From: Cristatella mucedo
Lineage: Eukaryota; Bryozoa; Phylactolaemata; Cristatellidae
NCBI GenBank assembly: GCA_009760855.2
Contig: WPIO01000035.1
Span: 1,026,501 to 1,090,500, forward strand
Direction: 5' to 3'
DNA length: 64,000 nt
The position numbers and the translations under genes were made by a program. Each line of letters opens with the position of its first letter. The first letter of the stretch is position 1. Below the pieces are notes generated by a model. That model was not told where the DNA came from, did no database searches, and saw only the letters and a list, made by a program, of their open reading frames with translations. Shown in pieces: positions 20,540-31,090 of this stretch.

Positions 20540-21460
20540 AATATCATGCTAGAGCAGGGTATCATCAGCCCTAGCTCAAGTCCGTGGCTGGCGCCTGCTG
20601 TTTATACGCCCGAGAAAAATGGCGACGTTCGTACAGTGGTAGACTATAGAGAGCTTAGTAAACGTACTGCAAAGAATGCTTATCCCTTGCTGCTACCGGA
20701 AGAAATCCAGGACCACCTCCATGGCTCCTGCGTCTTCAGTACCCTGGACTTGAACTCGGGTTACTGGCAGGTGCCGGTTCACCCCGACGATGTTCAAAGC
20801 CGAGCTGGTTTGGTCTAGCGGTTAAGGTGCTCGCCCCGACCAAGGTCTGACTGAGGTCGTGGGCTCGAGCCCCGAGGCATATGTGAAGCGCCTGAATAGA
20901 GATTAAGTTCTCTTATGGCGCTATATAAATGAATTATTTATTATTATTTATAAAAGACGGCGTTTACAACCGGGCCAGGACTCGGCGCATTCGCCTTCTT
21001 AAAATGCCATTTGGATTATCCAGGGCTCCGGCCACATTCCAGCGGTTAATGGACTCAGTTTTGTGCGATTTACCCTTCGTTTATACCCATTTGGACGACG
21101 TGATGGTCCACAGCTGGAGCGAGGCAGAACAAATCAACCATTTAAATGTAATTTTTTCCCGTCTATAGACGGCCGGACATTGCGAAGGCTGAGGTGAAAT
21201 ACCTGGGGCATGTCTTTGACAGGAACGCGGAATGCGCCCTGATCCGGAGAAAGTTCGCCAAGTCAGCGACTGGCCAGCACCGACTTCGGTGTCAGCTCCT
21301 CACGTTTCTGGGCTTGGCGTCCTACTGTCGACGGTTCATAAAGGGCTTTGCTGCGCTGGCCGCTCCCCTGCATGAACTTCGTGCAACAGGGACGCCGTAC
21401 ATCTGGGAGCGAACACAGCAGCAGCAGCCCCCCCCCCCCTGGTGCTCGCCTATCCGATGA
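20540..21460 (+). pseudogene. Ty3/gypsy reverse transcriptase, interrupted by a SINE
   Basis: The part before the interruption has IISPSSSPWLAP, VRTVVDYREL and FSTLDLNSGYWQV, the last holding the first catalytic aspartate. After a tRNA-derived SINE (20811-20948) the gene resumes with KMPFGLSRAPATFQRLMD and THLDDVMV. The last is the active-site box, normally Y-x-DD, here with histidine before LDD. The thumb/connection segments KYLGHVFD and FLGLASYCRRFI follow after a frame change near 21170. The enzyme copied the element RNA into DNA; the copy is dead. Confidence 0.85.
20811..20948 (+). mobile_element. tRNA-derived SINE with an L2-like 3' end
   Basis: The head contains TGGTCTAGCGGTTAAGG (polymerase III A box) and GTGGGCTCGAGCCCC (B box), arranged as in a tRNA. 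The tail, from GCGCCTGAATAGAGATTAAG to the TTATTATT run, closely follows the 3' end of the L2-like LINEs in this window (GCGCCTAGAAAGAGATTGAG...). It splits the gypsy RT, so it inserted after the gypsy element. Confidence 0.8.
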
Positions 21461-21600
21461 CTGCCGAGCCTCTCGTCGCCTCGACCGACGCCAGTGACCA
21501 GGGTCTTGGTGCGATACTAGAACAAGGAGTCCGAGTGCTTGCGTTCAAGAGCCGCGCCTTGTCTCCTAGCGAACAAAGCTACGGCACCTACGCCCCGCTT
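21436..21600 (+). pseudogene. Ty3/gypsy RNase H fragment
   Basis: The frame from 21442 contains STDASDQGLGAIL, with the first catalytic aspartate of RNase H, and then FKSRALSPSEQSYGTY. The segment breaks off after this motif. The rest of RNase H and the zinc-binding N-terminus of integrase are missing, so an internal deletion of several hundred bases joins it to the integrase core near 21600. Confidence 0.75.
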
Positions 21601-22341
21601 GTACCGATACCCGTGGGACATCGTAGCTGTAGACATTTGATGGTTGCCACGTCAGAGCGCGGCCGTGAATTTCCCTTTGGTATTGCAGGACAGCTTCACG
21701 AAATGGCTCGAGGCCGTGCCTTTGCGAGACACGTCGGCGAAGACAGTTCGGGCGGCCCTGTTAAACAGTTTTGTTCGTTTTGGTATGCCGCGCTTTTTGC
21801 ACTCTGACCAGAGCAGAAATTTCGAGGCTGATGTAGTAACCACGCTATGCACTGCTTTCGGCATACGCACGACGTGGACGACGCCTTACCATCCGAAGGG
21901 GATACGGCGTGGTAGAAAGAGCCAACCGAACACAACTTACCATGCTGCGCACCACGTGTCTACACTCAGCCGGGCAGTGGGAGAGTCATCTTCCACTGCT
22001 CGCTTACCGCACGGCTCGGCATCAAGCTACGGCTATTGCCCCTTCGAGCTGATGTTTGGCCGCTAGCCGCAGTGCCTCGATAACTTTGCCCACAATACAC
22101 GGGCACTACGCCTGCAGCGTATCGCCACTCGATTAGTGAAAAGCTAGCCGAATTTCGCGAGCTAGTAGATGCACAGCTGGCTCAAAGCGCCGAAGAAGCG
22201 CAGAGCCAACGACCGCCAAAAACGCCACCCGCGTATCGTCCCGGAGATCCGGTGTTGCTGTGGGATAGCCGGCCAGGGCACAAGCTCGAACCGCGATGGC
22301 TCGGCGGCTGGAGAGTGGAAATGGTTCTAGGACCGGGAATG
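21600..22341 (+). pseudogene. Ty3/gypsy integrase core and C-terminus
   Basis: Around 21615 WDIVAVDI gives the first catalytic aspartate strand; it is followed by a stop and then FTKWLEAVPL. FGMPRFLHSDQSRNFE holds the second aspartate, and WTTPYHPKG follows the core. After a frame change the segment SSYGYCPFELMFGR ends at a stop at 22064-22066. Further on, PAYRPGDPVLLWDSRPG and RWLGGWRV form the small C-terminal domain. The sequence ends at 22341, where a LINE has inserted. Frames are broken in at least three places. Confidence 0.8.
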
Positions 22342-24365
22342 TAATGTAATGTATCTCCGTCTGTAACTCCACAAAGTCATAAAGACCACGTGGGTGTTAC
22401 GCAGGAGAGTTTTGTATAGCGCACTCACAGCCTAAGCCACTTTCGGTACGAATTCGGTAGCCAACAGACTTCGTCTTGTGCGACAAAGAGAAAGTGGGAA
22501 GCATAGCAGAGTCAGGAGACCAGTTGAGGTAGTGAGTATCATGGAAGTAGCAGCTCAGGACCGCAGAAAAGGATAAACCATAGTCGCCAGTAGGAGAGTA
22601 GTTGTCGTTGTGTAAGAATTGTGGAAGCGAGTTCCACAGTCTAGGGCATTCAGAGCCAAAGGTTCTGTCGCCAACTGTCTTTAAGCGGAGGAATGGGACA
22701 GCTAATTTATTGTCCACACACGACCTGAGGGCGCGAACGGGCTGAAACTGATGCAGCAGTTCAGCTAGGTATGAAGGAGCCAAGCCGTGGCGGGCCTTGT
22801 GGGTCAGCGTAAGAACTTTGCTCTGTATCCTTTGCTCAACCGGCATCCATCCTAGCTCTTTTAGCAAAGAAGACACGTGCTCAAACCTCTGGGACTTGAA
22901 GACTAGCCTTGCAGCAATATTCATAGTCAGCTGCAGTGGCCTAACAGCTTTCTTCGGTAGCCCAGCCAAAAGGGAATTACAATAATCAAGCCGAGACAGA
23001 ACTAAGGAGCTAGTTAAATTTTTTACAAGCAACTGTGCGAGACAGCTCCTAATTTTGGATAGGGATTGGACGTGATGGCTAGCTGTAGAGGCAGTCTTCT
23101 GAATGAAGCTTTGAAAATTAAGGCAGCTGTCTAAAACGACGCCTAAATTTCGAGCACATGGTGATGGTCGCACAATAGCATCGCCTATTAGAAGAGCGAA
23201 GCCTTTTAATCGAGCCACACGCTTAAGGAGTCCTGTGAGCATCAGTTCGGTTTTATCATCATTTAATTTCAGGAAGTTTTCCGACATCTAGGATTGAATA
23301 TCGGCAAAGCAAGCATTCAGTTTCTCAGTTGCTGCAGCCGATTCCTTATCGTCAGCATAAAAGTGATATCCTATTCCATGGGCCTTAATCCCTTTTCCCA
23401 GAGGTTGTGTATAAACGGAGAACAGCAAGGGACCGAGTACAGACCCTTGAGAGATTCCACAGGTGACCCTTCTCGTATGTGAGACCTGACCCCCACTCGA
23501 CACGGATTGAACACGACCAGACAAGTACGATTTAAACCAGGCCAGTGCTTCGTCTGCCAGAACTATCGTTGTTCTCAATCGTTCAAGCAGAAAATCGTGA
23601 TCAATGGTGTCTAAGGCAGCAGACAGATCTAGCAGAGCTAGGGCAGTGACATTCCCGTCGTCGTTGCCACGTAGAATGTCATTGTTAACACGGAGGAGAG
23701 CAGTTTTAGTGGAGTGCTGCCTCTTGAACCCTTATTGAAACGTTTCTGACATTTCATTATTTTAAATATGTTCAACCAGCTGCTTAGCAACAATTTTTCA
23801 AGAATCTTTGACAAAAAAGGAAGAGGGGGAAACTGGGCGATAGGTTAGAAGGGCCTTTGTATCTAATCCAGGCTTTTTAAGTATGAGTCAAACGATTGCC
23901 GATTTGAAGTACTTGGGGACGACACCTTTTTCCAGAGAAGCATTAAAAATTTTGGTTATGGCAGGGCTAAGTTGTTCTGCTAGTGAAGAGCACAGAGATG
24001 ATGGTATGGGGTCTTCAGGAGACGAGCTCTTTTTGCTAGACCTTATTAAGGTAGCCACATTGCATGCAGAAACCTCGGAGAACCTTTTAAGGAAGGTCAC
24101 GGGTTGTGGAATCGTGATTGCTTTAGTCGGAGGGGGTTTAATGGAGGCACACACGTGCACAATTTTTTCAGTAAAGAAGGCTGAGAACTTTTCGGATGAG
24201 CCCTTAATATCTGGGGAGTCAGACCTCACAGCATTGCCCAGTAAATGGTTTACTGTCTTATAAATCTGTTTAGGGTACGACTGGCAGGAATTCAGCTTTC
24301 GGATGAAAAAAAGCCCAGGTTTTTTAAGCTTTCGGGTGTAAACTCGAATGAAGTCTTTGAAATTG
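22342..24365 (-). mobile_element. LINE of a second CR1/L2-group family, inserted in gypsy
   Basis: A minus-strand insertion whose 3' end lies at 22342 with an (ATGTA)n-type tail, different from the (AAT)n tail of the L2-like family. The coding order from right to left is RT fingers (23888-24229), TIDHDFLLE near 23600, RT palm (23288-23578), then RT thumb and C-terminus (22397-23287). The same family occurs at 42195-42790. It interrupts the gypsy element between its integrase end (22341) and its last coding piece (24390-24663). Confidence 0.85.
22397..23578 (-). pseudogene. Reverse transcriptase of the second LINE family (palm to C-terminus)
   Basis: Two abutting open pieces. The first (23288-23578) has FKSYLSGR, GISQGSVLGPLLF and YHFYADD, but directly after YADD about a dozen residues expected in this family are missing, so a small internal deletion is likely. 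A stop at 23288 separates it from the 296-codon second piece, which begins MSENFLKLNDDKTELML and carries [23 protein letters not shown] and a C-terminus ending RIRTESGLGCE. It needs only few repairs to be open, so it is relatively young but still inactive. Confidence 0.8.
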
Positions 24366-24389
24366 ACTAGATCGGCATCAGACCCCGAT

Positions 24390-24663
24390 TTCCGTTGGCA
24401 TCATAAATGCCGCTGGCCACCGAAAGGTCGTGCATCTGGATAAAGTTAAGATGCGAGTTCCAAGACTGCAGGAGTCTTCTAACATCGACGTGACCCAGGA
24501 GCGGATTGAGCCAGAACGAGATGTTGAAAAACAGGTCTCGAATGCTAGCTCGGGGCCACCGGGTGCTGAGGAGGTTGAAAGCACCGGGGAACTGATGGCT
24601 GCAAGTGTTTCGGGCCGCGTGCTCCGCCCTCCTGTCAGGCTGGCGGACTATGTGATTTATTGA
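24390..24663 (+). pseudogene. C-terminal coding end of the gypsy element
   Basis: The 77-codon frame at 24430-24663 is acidic/basic and ends SGRVLRPPVRLADYVIY before a stop at 24661-24663. A final RPP-x-RL-x-DY-V segment is common at the end of Ty3/gypsy Pol proteins. It is followed within 10 bp by the purine-rich tract and the 3' LTR, as expected. It is separated from the integrase by the LINE insertion. Confidence 0.65.
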
Positions 24664-24670
24664 CATTCTT

Positions 24671-24682
24671 TGGGGGAAGGGA
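24671..24682 (+). promoter_or_regulatory. Polypurine tract of the gypsy element
   Basis: The run TGGGGGAAGGGA lies immediately before the start of the 3' LTR. This is the plus-strand priming site of LTR retrotransposons. Confidence 0.6.
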
Positions 24683-24947
24683 TGTGGTGTGTGTTAGCGA
24701 GGCGCCTGACACTAATGCACACGCCTCACCTGTGGCCAACAGCCAAGCCACCGATGCAGCACGGTGAAGCGTCAGGCCACTAATGTATGTTATATTTCAT
24801 GTCGCTGTTGGAATTAATCGGCCTCTCATATATATGTGCCCGTCGAGAGGAATAAAGGAGAGTCTCGTTTACCGAGCACGTGCGCCCGCTCTGTCTCCGA
24901 GAAACTCCCACTAGAACAGCCACCGCTGGAGACGCCGTCACACAACA
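24683..24947 (+). repeat. 3' LTR of the Ty3/gypsy element
   Basis: Begins near TGTGGTGTGTG and ends near CACACAACA. It matches the 5' LTR at 10793-11055 along its length, including the GAGGAATAAAGGAG block with the polyadenylation signal. Differences include short insertions (for example ACGG in the GATGCAG...GAAGCG block). No matching target-site duplication was seen. Confidence 0.75.
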
Positions 24948-25324
24948 TCCACTTAGCGCTCCGAAGCCTACAGGGTCCTCTTCATAACATAAGACTACAG
25001 CCATCACCGATATGGTCTTCCTCTTCTCGTGCTCCGCGTACGTCACAGCGTCGAAAATGACATTTTCACGGAATACCTTTGGCGTGCCACGAGTTTTCTC
25101 GTAGATCAGATCAAATGTACCAATACAAATACAAAGATACAAATAGATACAAATACAACCAGATACAAATGCACCATGTCGTGCCAGTCAGCGAATGGCG
25201 GATTGTGTTATACCTTGAAATCTAGTCACGAAGGACCTTTCGGTGACATTTCGAAACGCCCTTTTCCAAATTTGGCCTCCTTTACCACGTCCAGACACGT
25301 TCACTACTACAAGAGTGTATGAAA
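24948..25324. other. Unclassified sequence with a short ATACAAAT repeat
   Basis: No gene recognised. Around 25108-25170 the motif GATACAAAT recurs several times with small changes, a degenerate tandem repeat. Confidence 0.4.
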
Positions 25325-25556
25325 AATGAGGTGACATGAACAGGGTCAGCATCTACATATGGTTATCGGCAGCATGCAGAGTGTCAGCACGAATAAACAC
25401 GAAAAGGACGAATGGACCCGCTCAATGCTATGATAAAAAGATGCGTTATAGCATCTTTCAAAATGTCAAGTCAGGAGATGTCGCAACGCCAGTTGGAAGT
25501 GAGTTCCAAGCTTTTGTAGCATACGAACTAAAGGCACGGTCTGCAGGTTTGAAGTC
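25325..25556 (-). mobile_element. L2-like LINE 3' fragment
   Basis: An antisense match to the 3' untranslated and C-terminal part of the family (GGTGACATGAACAGGGTCAG, then the GAGTTCCAAGC and CATACGAACTAAAGGCACGG blocks). It has no tail and no intact frame. Confidence 0.65.
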
Positions 25557-26587
25557 GTATGGAGTGTAGCTAAATGATTAGATTCATAAAAGCTTTTATC
25601 TGTGTTCTTCCATACTACTATAGAATGATGACTACAGAGACAAACTCAAATTCTGCTAGAAATAGCTTGGCGTCTTTCTGGGGAAACCCACTTCCATACC
25701 AGCCTCCCGGACTAGAGCAAGAGCTCATGGCTAGGCCTAGCCAGCCATCAAATCGGTCGTGTAAAGTCCTAACTAGGTAAACGCAGTCTTGGTGTGTGAA
25801 GTCGATCGCAAAACGAGACCAATGACCTCAAGATTGAATCTACTCCACAAAATCGGCGACAGATTCATTAACCTCTACCGAGAACAAGAATAAGATATGT
25901 GCTCTAAATCAGCTCTTTAATGTCCGACACAGTCGCGTCAACTGCAGCGTTCTGTCGACGTCTAGGTGGTGCAGATTGTGGAACGGACTGGGGTCAATAT
26001 CAAGATCCGCCATGCTGATTTCAGGAGCCACAGCACCAACACTGCACATCGAGTACTTCAACCACTTTTTCGGTACTTTCGTCAACAGGGCGGCTTTATT
26101 TCCCAGCGACCACACTAGCCTCACAGTCAGATCCTGTTTAATTGCACTCCGTTACAACATCTCGGAGTAAAACTATACGTCGATGACTTATCGTCGCTCC
26201 CATACCACGAGCTCTCACTGGTAACAGCTTCTTGCTCAGTGGTGTTTTATATGTGAGGAACCGTCTGGTTTTCGGAGCAAGTAGACATCCTGGATCTCTT
26301 GACCTTCGATCTCAAGACACGCTCCAAAAGCAACACTGACGCACCACGCCAGTTTTCCCGTGTTGATCTCGTGCACCTGTCAGACGCCGACGATCGGATC
26401 AGACGGATGCACCTGGTGATTGTTGTTGTTGTTAAGGAGACGGCCATCTCACGACATTTGGTAGCTCGCGAAGCCTTTGGGCATTAGCTTAACTCTGCCC
26501 GTTGGCCCGGCAACTGCTGCCAATCAGCAACCCCGCTCCGACGCACCGAAGCACCCGAATTTGCATAGGTATGGCCGGCCGCCTTTC

Positions 26588-26588
<1 letters not shown>
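25557..26588. other. No gene recognised
   Basis: Several short frames exist on both strands (for example 25574-25780 and 26247-26447), but none has a recognisable motif. They could be remnants of LTR-element coding sequence too diverged to name. Confidence 0.3.

Positions 26589-26648
<60 letters not shown>
26589..26648. repeat. (TC)n microsatellite
   Basis: An uninterrupted TC run of about 60 bp. It produces artificial Ser-Leu open frames. Confidence 0.95.
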
Positions 26649-26653
<5 letters not shown>

Positions 26654-26934
26654 CTCTCTGGAACTATTGCTTGGCGCTCTGTTCCACGAATTAAAAATTC
26701 ATTCCTAGCGAATGTGTATTTCTTAACGGTCTTTAACCCTAAGAATACAACAATGTCGTGTGCAATATCCATAACCTCGCTAATCTGCATAATCTAAGTG
26801 CACTTTCCATAACCTCGCTAATCTGCCTAATCTAAGCCAGAAACAGAGATGCATTTCCAGTCCCGGTCACTTGCTTAGATTAGTCAGCCAGTACCAACGG
26901 CCCTGAACCTCGGCCACCGGGCATGTAGAAATAA

Positions 26935-27840
26935 AATTATAATACAAGCGCCCTCAGAGAACTCGATCTCTTTTAGAGCGCTTTACAATTACTGCGAAGG
27001 AGGTACGATCGAATCTTTAGTGGAAGCGTGCTCAATAAACAGCAAGAAAAACATGCTTAGAGGTGACATGCACAGGGTCAGCATGCAAGTGTAGTTAGTG
27101 GCAGCATGCAATAGTGTCACCACGCATAAGCACGTAAACGACGAATCACAGGAACCCATAAATATATTCGTTTTTAGTTTATTTTTTAAATATGGACAAG
27201 TAAGGAGATGTCGTGATGCAAGTCGGAAGTGAATTCCACGCTTTGAAAGCATACGAGCGAAAGGCACGGTATCCAAAGGATTTGGCGTTTGTACGAAGTA
27301 TAGATAAACAGTTAGATTTCGAAAAGTGGCGGTACGATGCTTAGCCTGGTGGGGGAGAAGAGCTGATAGGTAGGCTGGAGCCAAAGAATGAAGTGACCTA
27401 AAAGTGAGCAACATAACCTTTAAGTTGATGTGCTGCTTGACTGCTAGTCAGTGCAGGTCGGCGAGAAGTGGTGTGACGTGGCAACTGTGACGCTCAGACA
27501 GACAAGCCTAGCTGCAGAGTTTTGCGCCAGCTGTAAGTGCCTGATTGCACAGGCCGGTAGGCCAGCAAGCAGTGAGTTACAGAAGTCAAGACGGGATGTC
27601 ACAGATGCATGGACCAATTTAGATGAGGTGTCCCTCTCTAAACAAGTTCGAACTTTAGTAATGTTGTGTAGCTGAAAGTAGGCAGACTTGACCATAGAGC
27701 TGATGCGGTCGTACCATGAAAGATCACTTGGGAACATGGAACCTAGATTTCGTGCAGATTCAACAGGAGATGCGCTGGCAGAGCCGATTTTGAGCATACT
27801 GAGGGTTTTCAAATACCTTTTCGAAGCTTCACTATGTTGG
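26935..27840 (-). mobile_element. L2-like LINE, 3' half
   Basis: The minus-strand tail is near 26935 (AAATTATAATAC, then CCCTCAGAGAACTCGATC). Coding pieces 26989-27414 and 27444-27812 carry [27 protein letters not shown] and [18 protein letters not shown], the conserved RT thumb and C-terminus. Frames are broken and the 5' part is absent. Confidence 0.8.
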
Positions 27841-28110
27841 CCGAATCTGCTTCGCAGCTATTGTGCCTTAACTGCACCGAGCGATCTCCCTTTGGTTTGC
27901 AGTGCGGCACTAGATGGCTCAGGATAATAGGTCTATTTTCGAAGCTTCGCAGCATTACAGATTGGCTGGGGCATCTAGTATCTATTGGCCTACTGAACTC
28001 TTACTTGCCCACATCAGTTAGGGTTGACCAGATCGTAGTTTTTAAGAGAAGCCAATACTGACAGGGTTCCTCTGCATATAGCAAATAGCTATTACTTAGT
28101 ACTTATACAC

Positions 28111-28230
<120 letters not shown>

Positions 28231-28799
28231 GGGTGGGTGTGTCGCAATTTTTCCGACGAGTGCACAGCACCACATCTCACACACTATGCTTTAGAGCACC
28301 GCCATCGAGGGAATCAGCTCACCGAACTACAAGTGAAATTGTGTGCAACCATCCGCATTGTATCCAATCACGCACCTCTTTCCCATACTCCGCTTCAATG
28401 ACAGCTGTGGAACACAGGCATAAGAGGGCAAGAAATTCTGCAGCCTAGATGGTGCCCGCACGCCATTTTATCAGTTCCGTTGCTGCGAATGCCACGTCCC
28501 AGTGCGAAATGCTTCCGTCAATTCGTTGTCAGAGACACTAGCTGGCTCGGATCTCTGACCGCGGAAAAGGCGAGACATCGGTACAACTTCCGCCGTTTCC
28601 TCGGCAAAGGGCGAGGTGCCCGTCTCCTCCTCCACTACCAAAGTCCACGCGGACTTCACCGCGGCAAACACCAACGAAGCCTAGGGCTCTTATCGTATCC
28701 ATTGCAAGAACGATGTCCCAGCCTGCAATAATATTAGTTACAAACAATCGACCTCAAGCTGTGCCCAATTTATAAGTAGACCGACCATACATTATTATT

Positions 28800-28888
28800 C
28801 CATCATGCCTCCCTTGCAGCAAACGTAAAGTGCCTAGAGAGAGATTACGTTCTCTGTTGGTGCTATACAAATGTATTCTTATTATTAC
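28800..28888 (+). mobile_element. L2-like 3'-end fragment on the plus strand
   Basis: The block GCAGCAAACGTAAAGTGCC, followed by AGAGAGATTACGTTCTCTG and a short TTATTATTA tail, matches the LINE 3' end. It is one of the few plus-strand copies left of 48 kb. Confidence 0.65.
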
Positions 28889-29104
28889 ACAGGTAGAGGT
28901 ATACAGAGCGCGGTCGCCGTTCGTCGTGAAAATACCCTCATTTTCGGGCTTCGCTGCACACGAGGCGAGCCCTGCTGCAAGCACTGTAGCGAGCCCTGCT
29001 GTAGGCACTGTACGGGTGCAGCCAGCGTCAACAAGTTTAGTTGCATGCCTGCCGTTTAATATCACTCCAAGCGAAGATATCCGCGCCTAAGTCAATTGGG
29101 CCAC

Positions 29105-29285
29105 GCTAATGTAGGTGCCGACTGTTGTACTGGGTCTTAGCCCATGAGCTAAGGTGATCGCTCTTCAGAAATAGGTTGTGGGCTCGAGTCCAGAAGTAGG
29201 CAATTCTTTGTCGCACGCTGCAAGCGGTCGTAATAGCTGTAAAGGCTCTTCTGCCGTCATATAAACGAGGATGTTAAATCAGCCA
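29105..29285 (+). mobile_element. tRNA-derived SINE (family 2)
   Basis: A B box (GGTTGTGGGCTCGAGTCC) lies about 50 bp after a degenerate A-box region. The body, with GTCGTAATAGCTGTAAAGG and CTCTTCTG then ATATAAACGAGG and TTAAATCAGC, matches the copy at 60480-60635. It ends without an L2-like tail. Confidence 0.6.
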
Positions 29286-29631
29286 AGCTTTTCCCCTTAC
29301 TCGTTCTTTGTTAGACCACTCGCCGAACTTGGCACATGGAGCCGCCAGAGGATTCAGATCGCTGCAGATCCAGCAAAGCCGCTTTCACTTTGAAAGGGCC
29401 GGGCAGAGTACCACCATTTCGCATCCAACTTGGGAAGTACTGACGTCGTCTCGGGTCTGGGCACCGTGATTCTCAAAGCGACTAGTGAGACGTGCTTCGC
29501 TTGGTGAAATAAAGTATCTCGACATCTCTACCAAAATAGGCAACTTAGCTTTGGTAAGCGAGCACGCTGTCTGCAGTTTCCGCTTCGTGGCGAGAGGTAG
29601 GATAGCAGCAAATGCACTTTACAGCAGAGAC

Positions 29632-29914
29632 TGTGGAATACAAAGGTACGCCGCGGAATACGCAGTGGTATGCAGTGGAATACAAAGGTACGCCGTGGAA
29701 TACGCAGTGGAATACAAAGGTACGCCGTGGAATACGCAGTGGTACGTAGTGAAATACAAAGGTACGCCGTGGAATACGCAGTGGAATACAAAGGTACGCC
29801 GTGGAATACGCAGTGGTACGTAGTGAAATACAAAGGTACGCCGTGGAATACGCAGTGGAATACAAAGGTACGCCGTGGAATACGCAGTGGTACGCAGTGA
29901 AATACAAAGGTACG
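29632..29914 (+). repeat. Higher-order tandem repeat with 74-bp period (42 + 32)
   Basis: The motif CAAAGGTACG occurs at 29641, 29683, 29715, 29757, 29789, 29831, 29863 and 29905. The spacings alternate 42, 32, 42, 32, 42, 32, 42. The 32-bp unit contains ATACAAAGGTACGCCGTGG and ATACGCAGTG; the 42-bp unit adds a GGTACGTAGTG-type segment. The copies are almost identical. They produce long repetitive frames on both strands, which I regard as by-products. Confidence 0.95.
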
Positions 29915-30344
29915 CGCCGCCTGCTTGTGACTGGGCAGCGAAGATAAAGGACGCCAAGCGAGTGAAGTCGGCCATGTAAACGTCCGGGTGCTTAGCGCAT
30001 ACTTCGCGCATACCTGTCTCGTTGTCACTTTTTCCTTCCGCATCCTTCGACCGTTCGTAAACTGTGAAAGCTCCGTTGGGTGAATGCGTAGGCTGGCGAG
30101 ACTGTCATACTGTACCTTATTTAAGCTTCGAAGTGGCGTCCATTTGACTTTCTACCGTCCTAAGGAGTGAATTTGGCAAGCGCCAAAATCGACTCCATGC
30201 CAAGCTGAAATAGCTTGAAGCTTGGCTGTCGTCTCGCGCAACACGGAAATATCCACCGACGACTAGCGTCTCCACTTTTTCAGTTATGCACAATGTAGGG
30301 GGAAGGGCGATTGTCTTCGTCTATCTCGCCGACAGGACTAGCGC

Positions 30345-30660
30345 CTTATAATAATAATAAGAATAATAATACATCTGTATAGCACCCTCAGAGTAAGGAA
30401 TCCTCCATACGCTTTGCAAATGCAGCATATAAAGCACTACCAATTTTTTTGTGGTAACATCCGCAAGAAACAGGCACAGCGTGAGTAAGTACAAGCGCAC
30501 GAAGGACAAATCACAAAGACCAGCAAAATGCTGTAATAAAAAGGTGCGTTTTAAGCTTCTTTTTAGATGTCGTCATGTCAAGGGACATTGTGACGTGGGT
30601 CGGTAGTGAGTTCCAATCTTTGGGAACATACGAACTAAAGGCTTGGTCTCCAACGGCCAC
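30345..30660 (-). mobile_element. L2-like LINE 3' fragment
   Basis: An (AAT)n tail at 30346-30372 is followed by CCCTCAGAG and the diverged 3' region, ending in the C-terminal coding block near 30660. It is non-coding now. Confidence 0.65.
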
Positions 30661-30829
30661 AGCCGTATCTTCCCTCGACTTTCCCCACGCCACGAACCGC
30701 ACACCTCACCCGCATACCATATCGATTATGGAGCCGCATAGCCTGCCGATCCAGGCGGGGCAGCGAAACTAACCACGTACCGGTTTAAGAGGATTTAATA
30801 ATCAAAAGCTTGCACAGTGATGCAGGCGC

Positions 30830-31090
30830 TAGACGCCGATGAGCTTCCGTACAATTTTCCTCTCGTTACATACTTACGCAAAGCATGCCAACAATATCAG
30901 CCAGATGCTCGCAGAGATGTTCGCTGAGAGTAAGGCCAGTACATCTTGTGGCGCGCGCTAGATCACGTGGCTACAATACCAAAGTAATGGCCGTGCGACG
31001 GAAGTGCTGGAAAAAGTTGCACTTATACTAGAGGCCCGGTTCGGACCAGGAGAACGCCGCCGCCGGACCTGAATATCCTGAGTGATTGGC
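30830..31090 (+). pseudogene. Gypsy-type gag remnant
   Basis: In one frame near 31010-31065, KVALILEARFGPGERRRR resembles the L-x-x-RFG segment of LTR-element Gag after its capsid core. The preceding 170 bp reads gag-like pieces only across frame breaks. It is probably a short dead fragment of another LTR element. Confidence 0.35.

Noticed and set aside
20811-20900. Functional tRNA gene
   Set aside because: A and B boxes are present, but a cloverleaf with a proper acceptor stem is not apparent and a LINE-like tail follows, so it is a SINE.
10788-24952. Target-site duplication of the gypsy element
   Set aside because: The bases outside the two LTR ends (GTCCG on the left, TCCAC on the right) do not match, so none is claimed.
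29485-30043. Overlapping 100-170-codon frames with repeated YKGTPWNTQW or YLCIPLR peptides
   Set aside because: They come from the 74-bp tandem repeat and appear on both strands and in all frames, so they are by-products.
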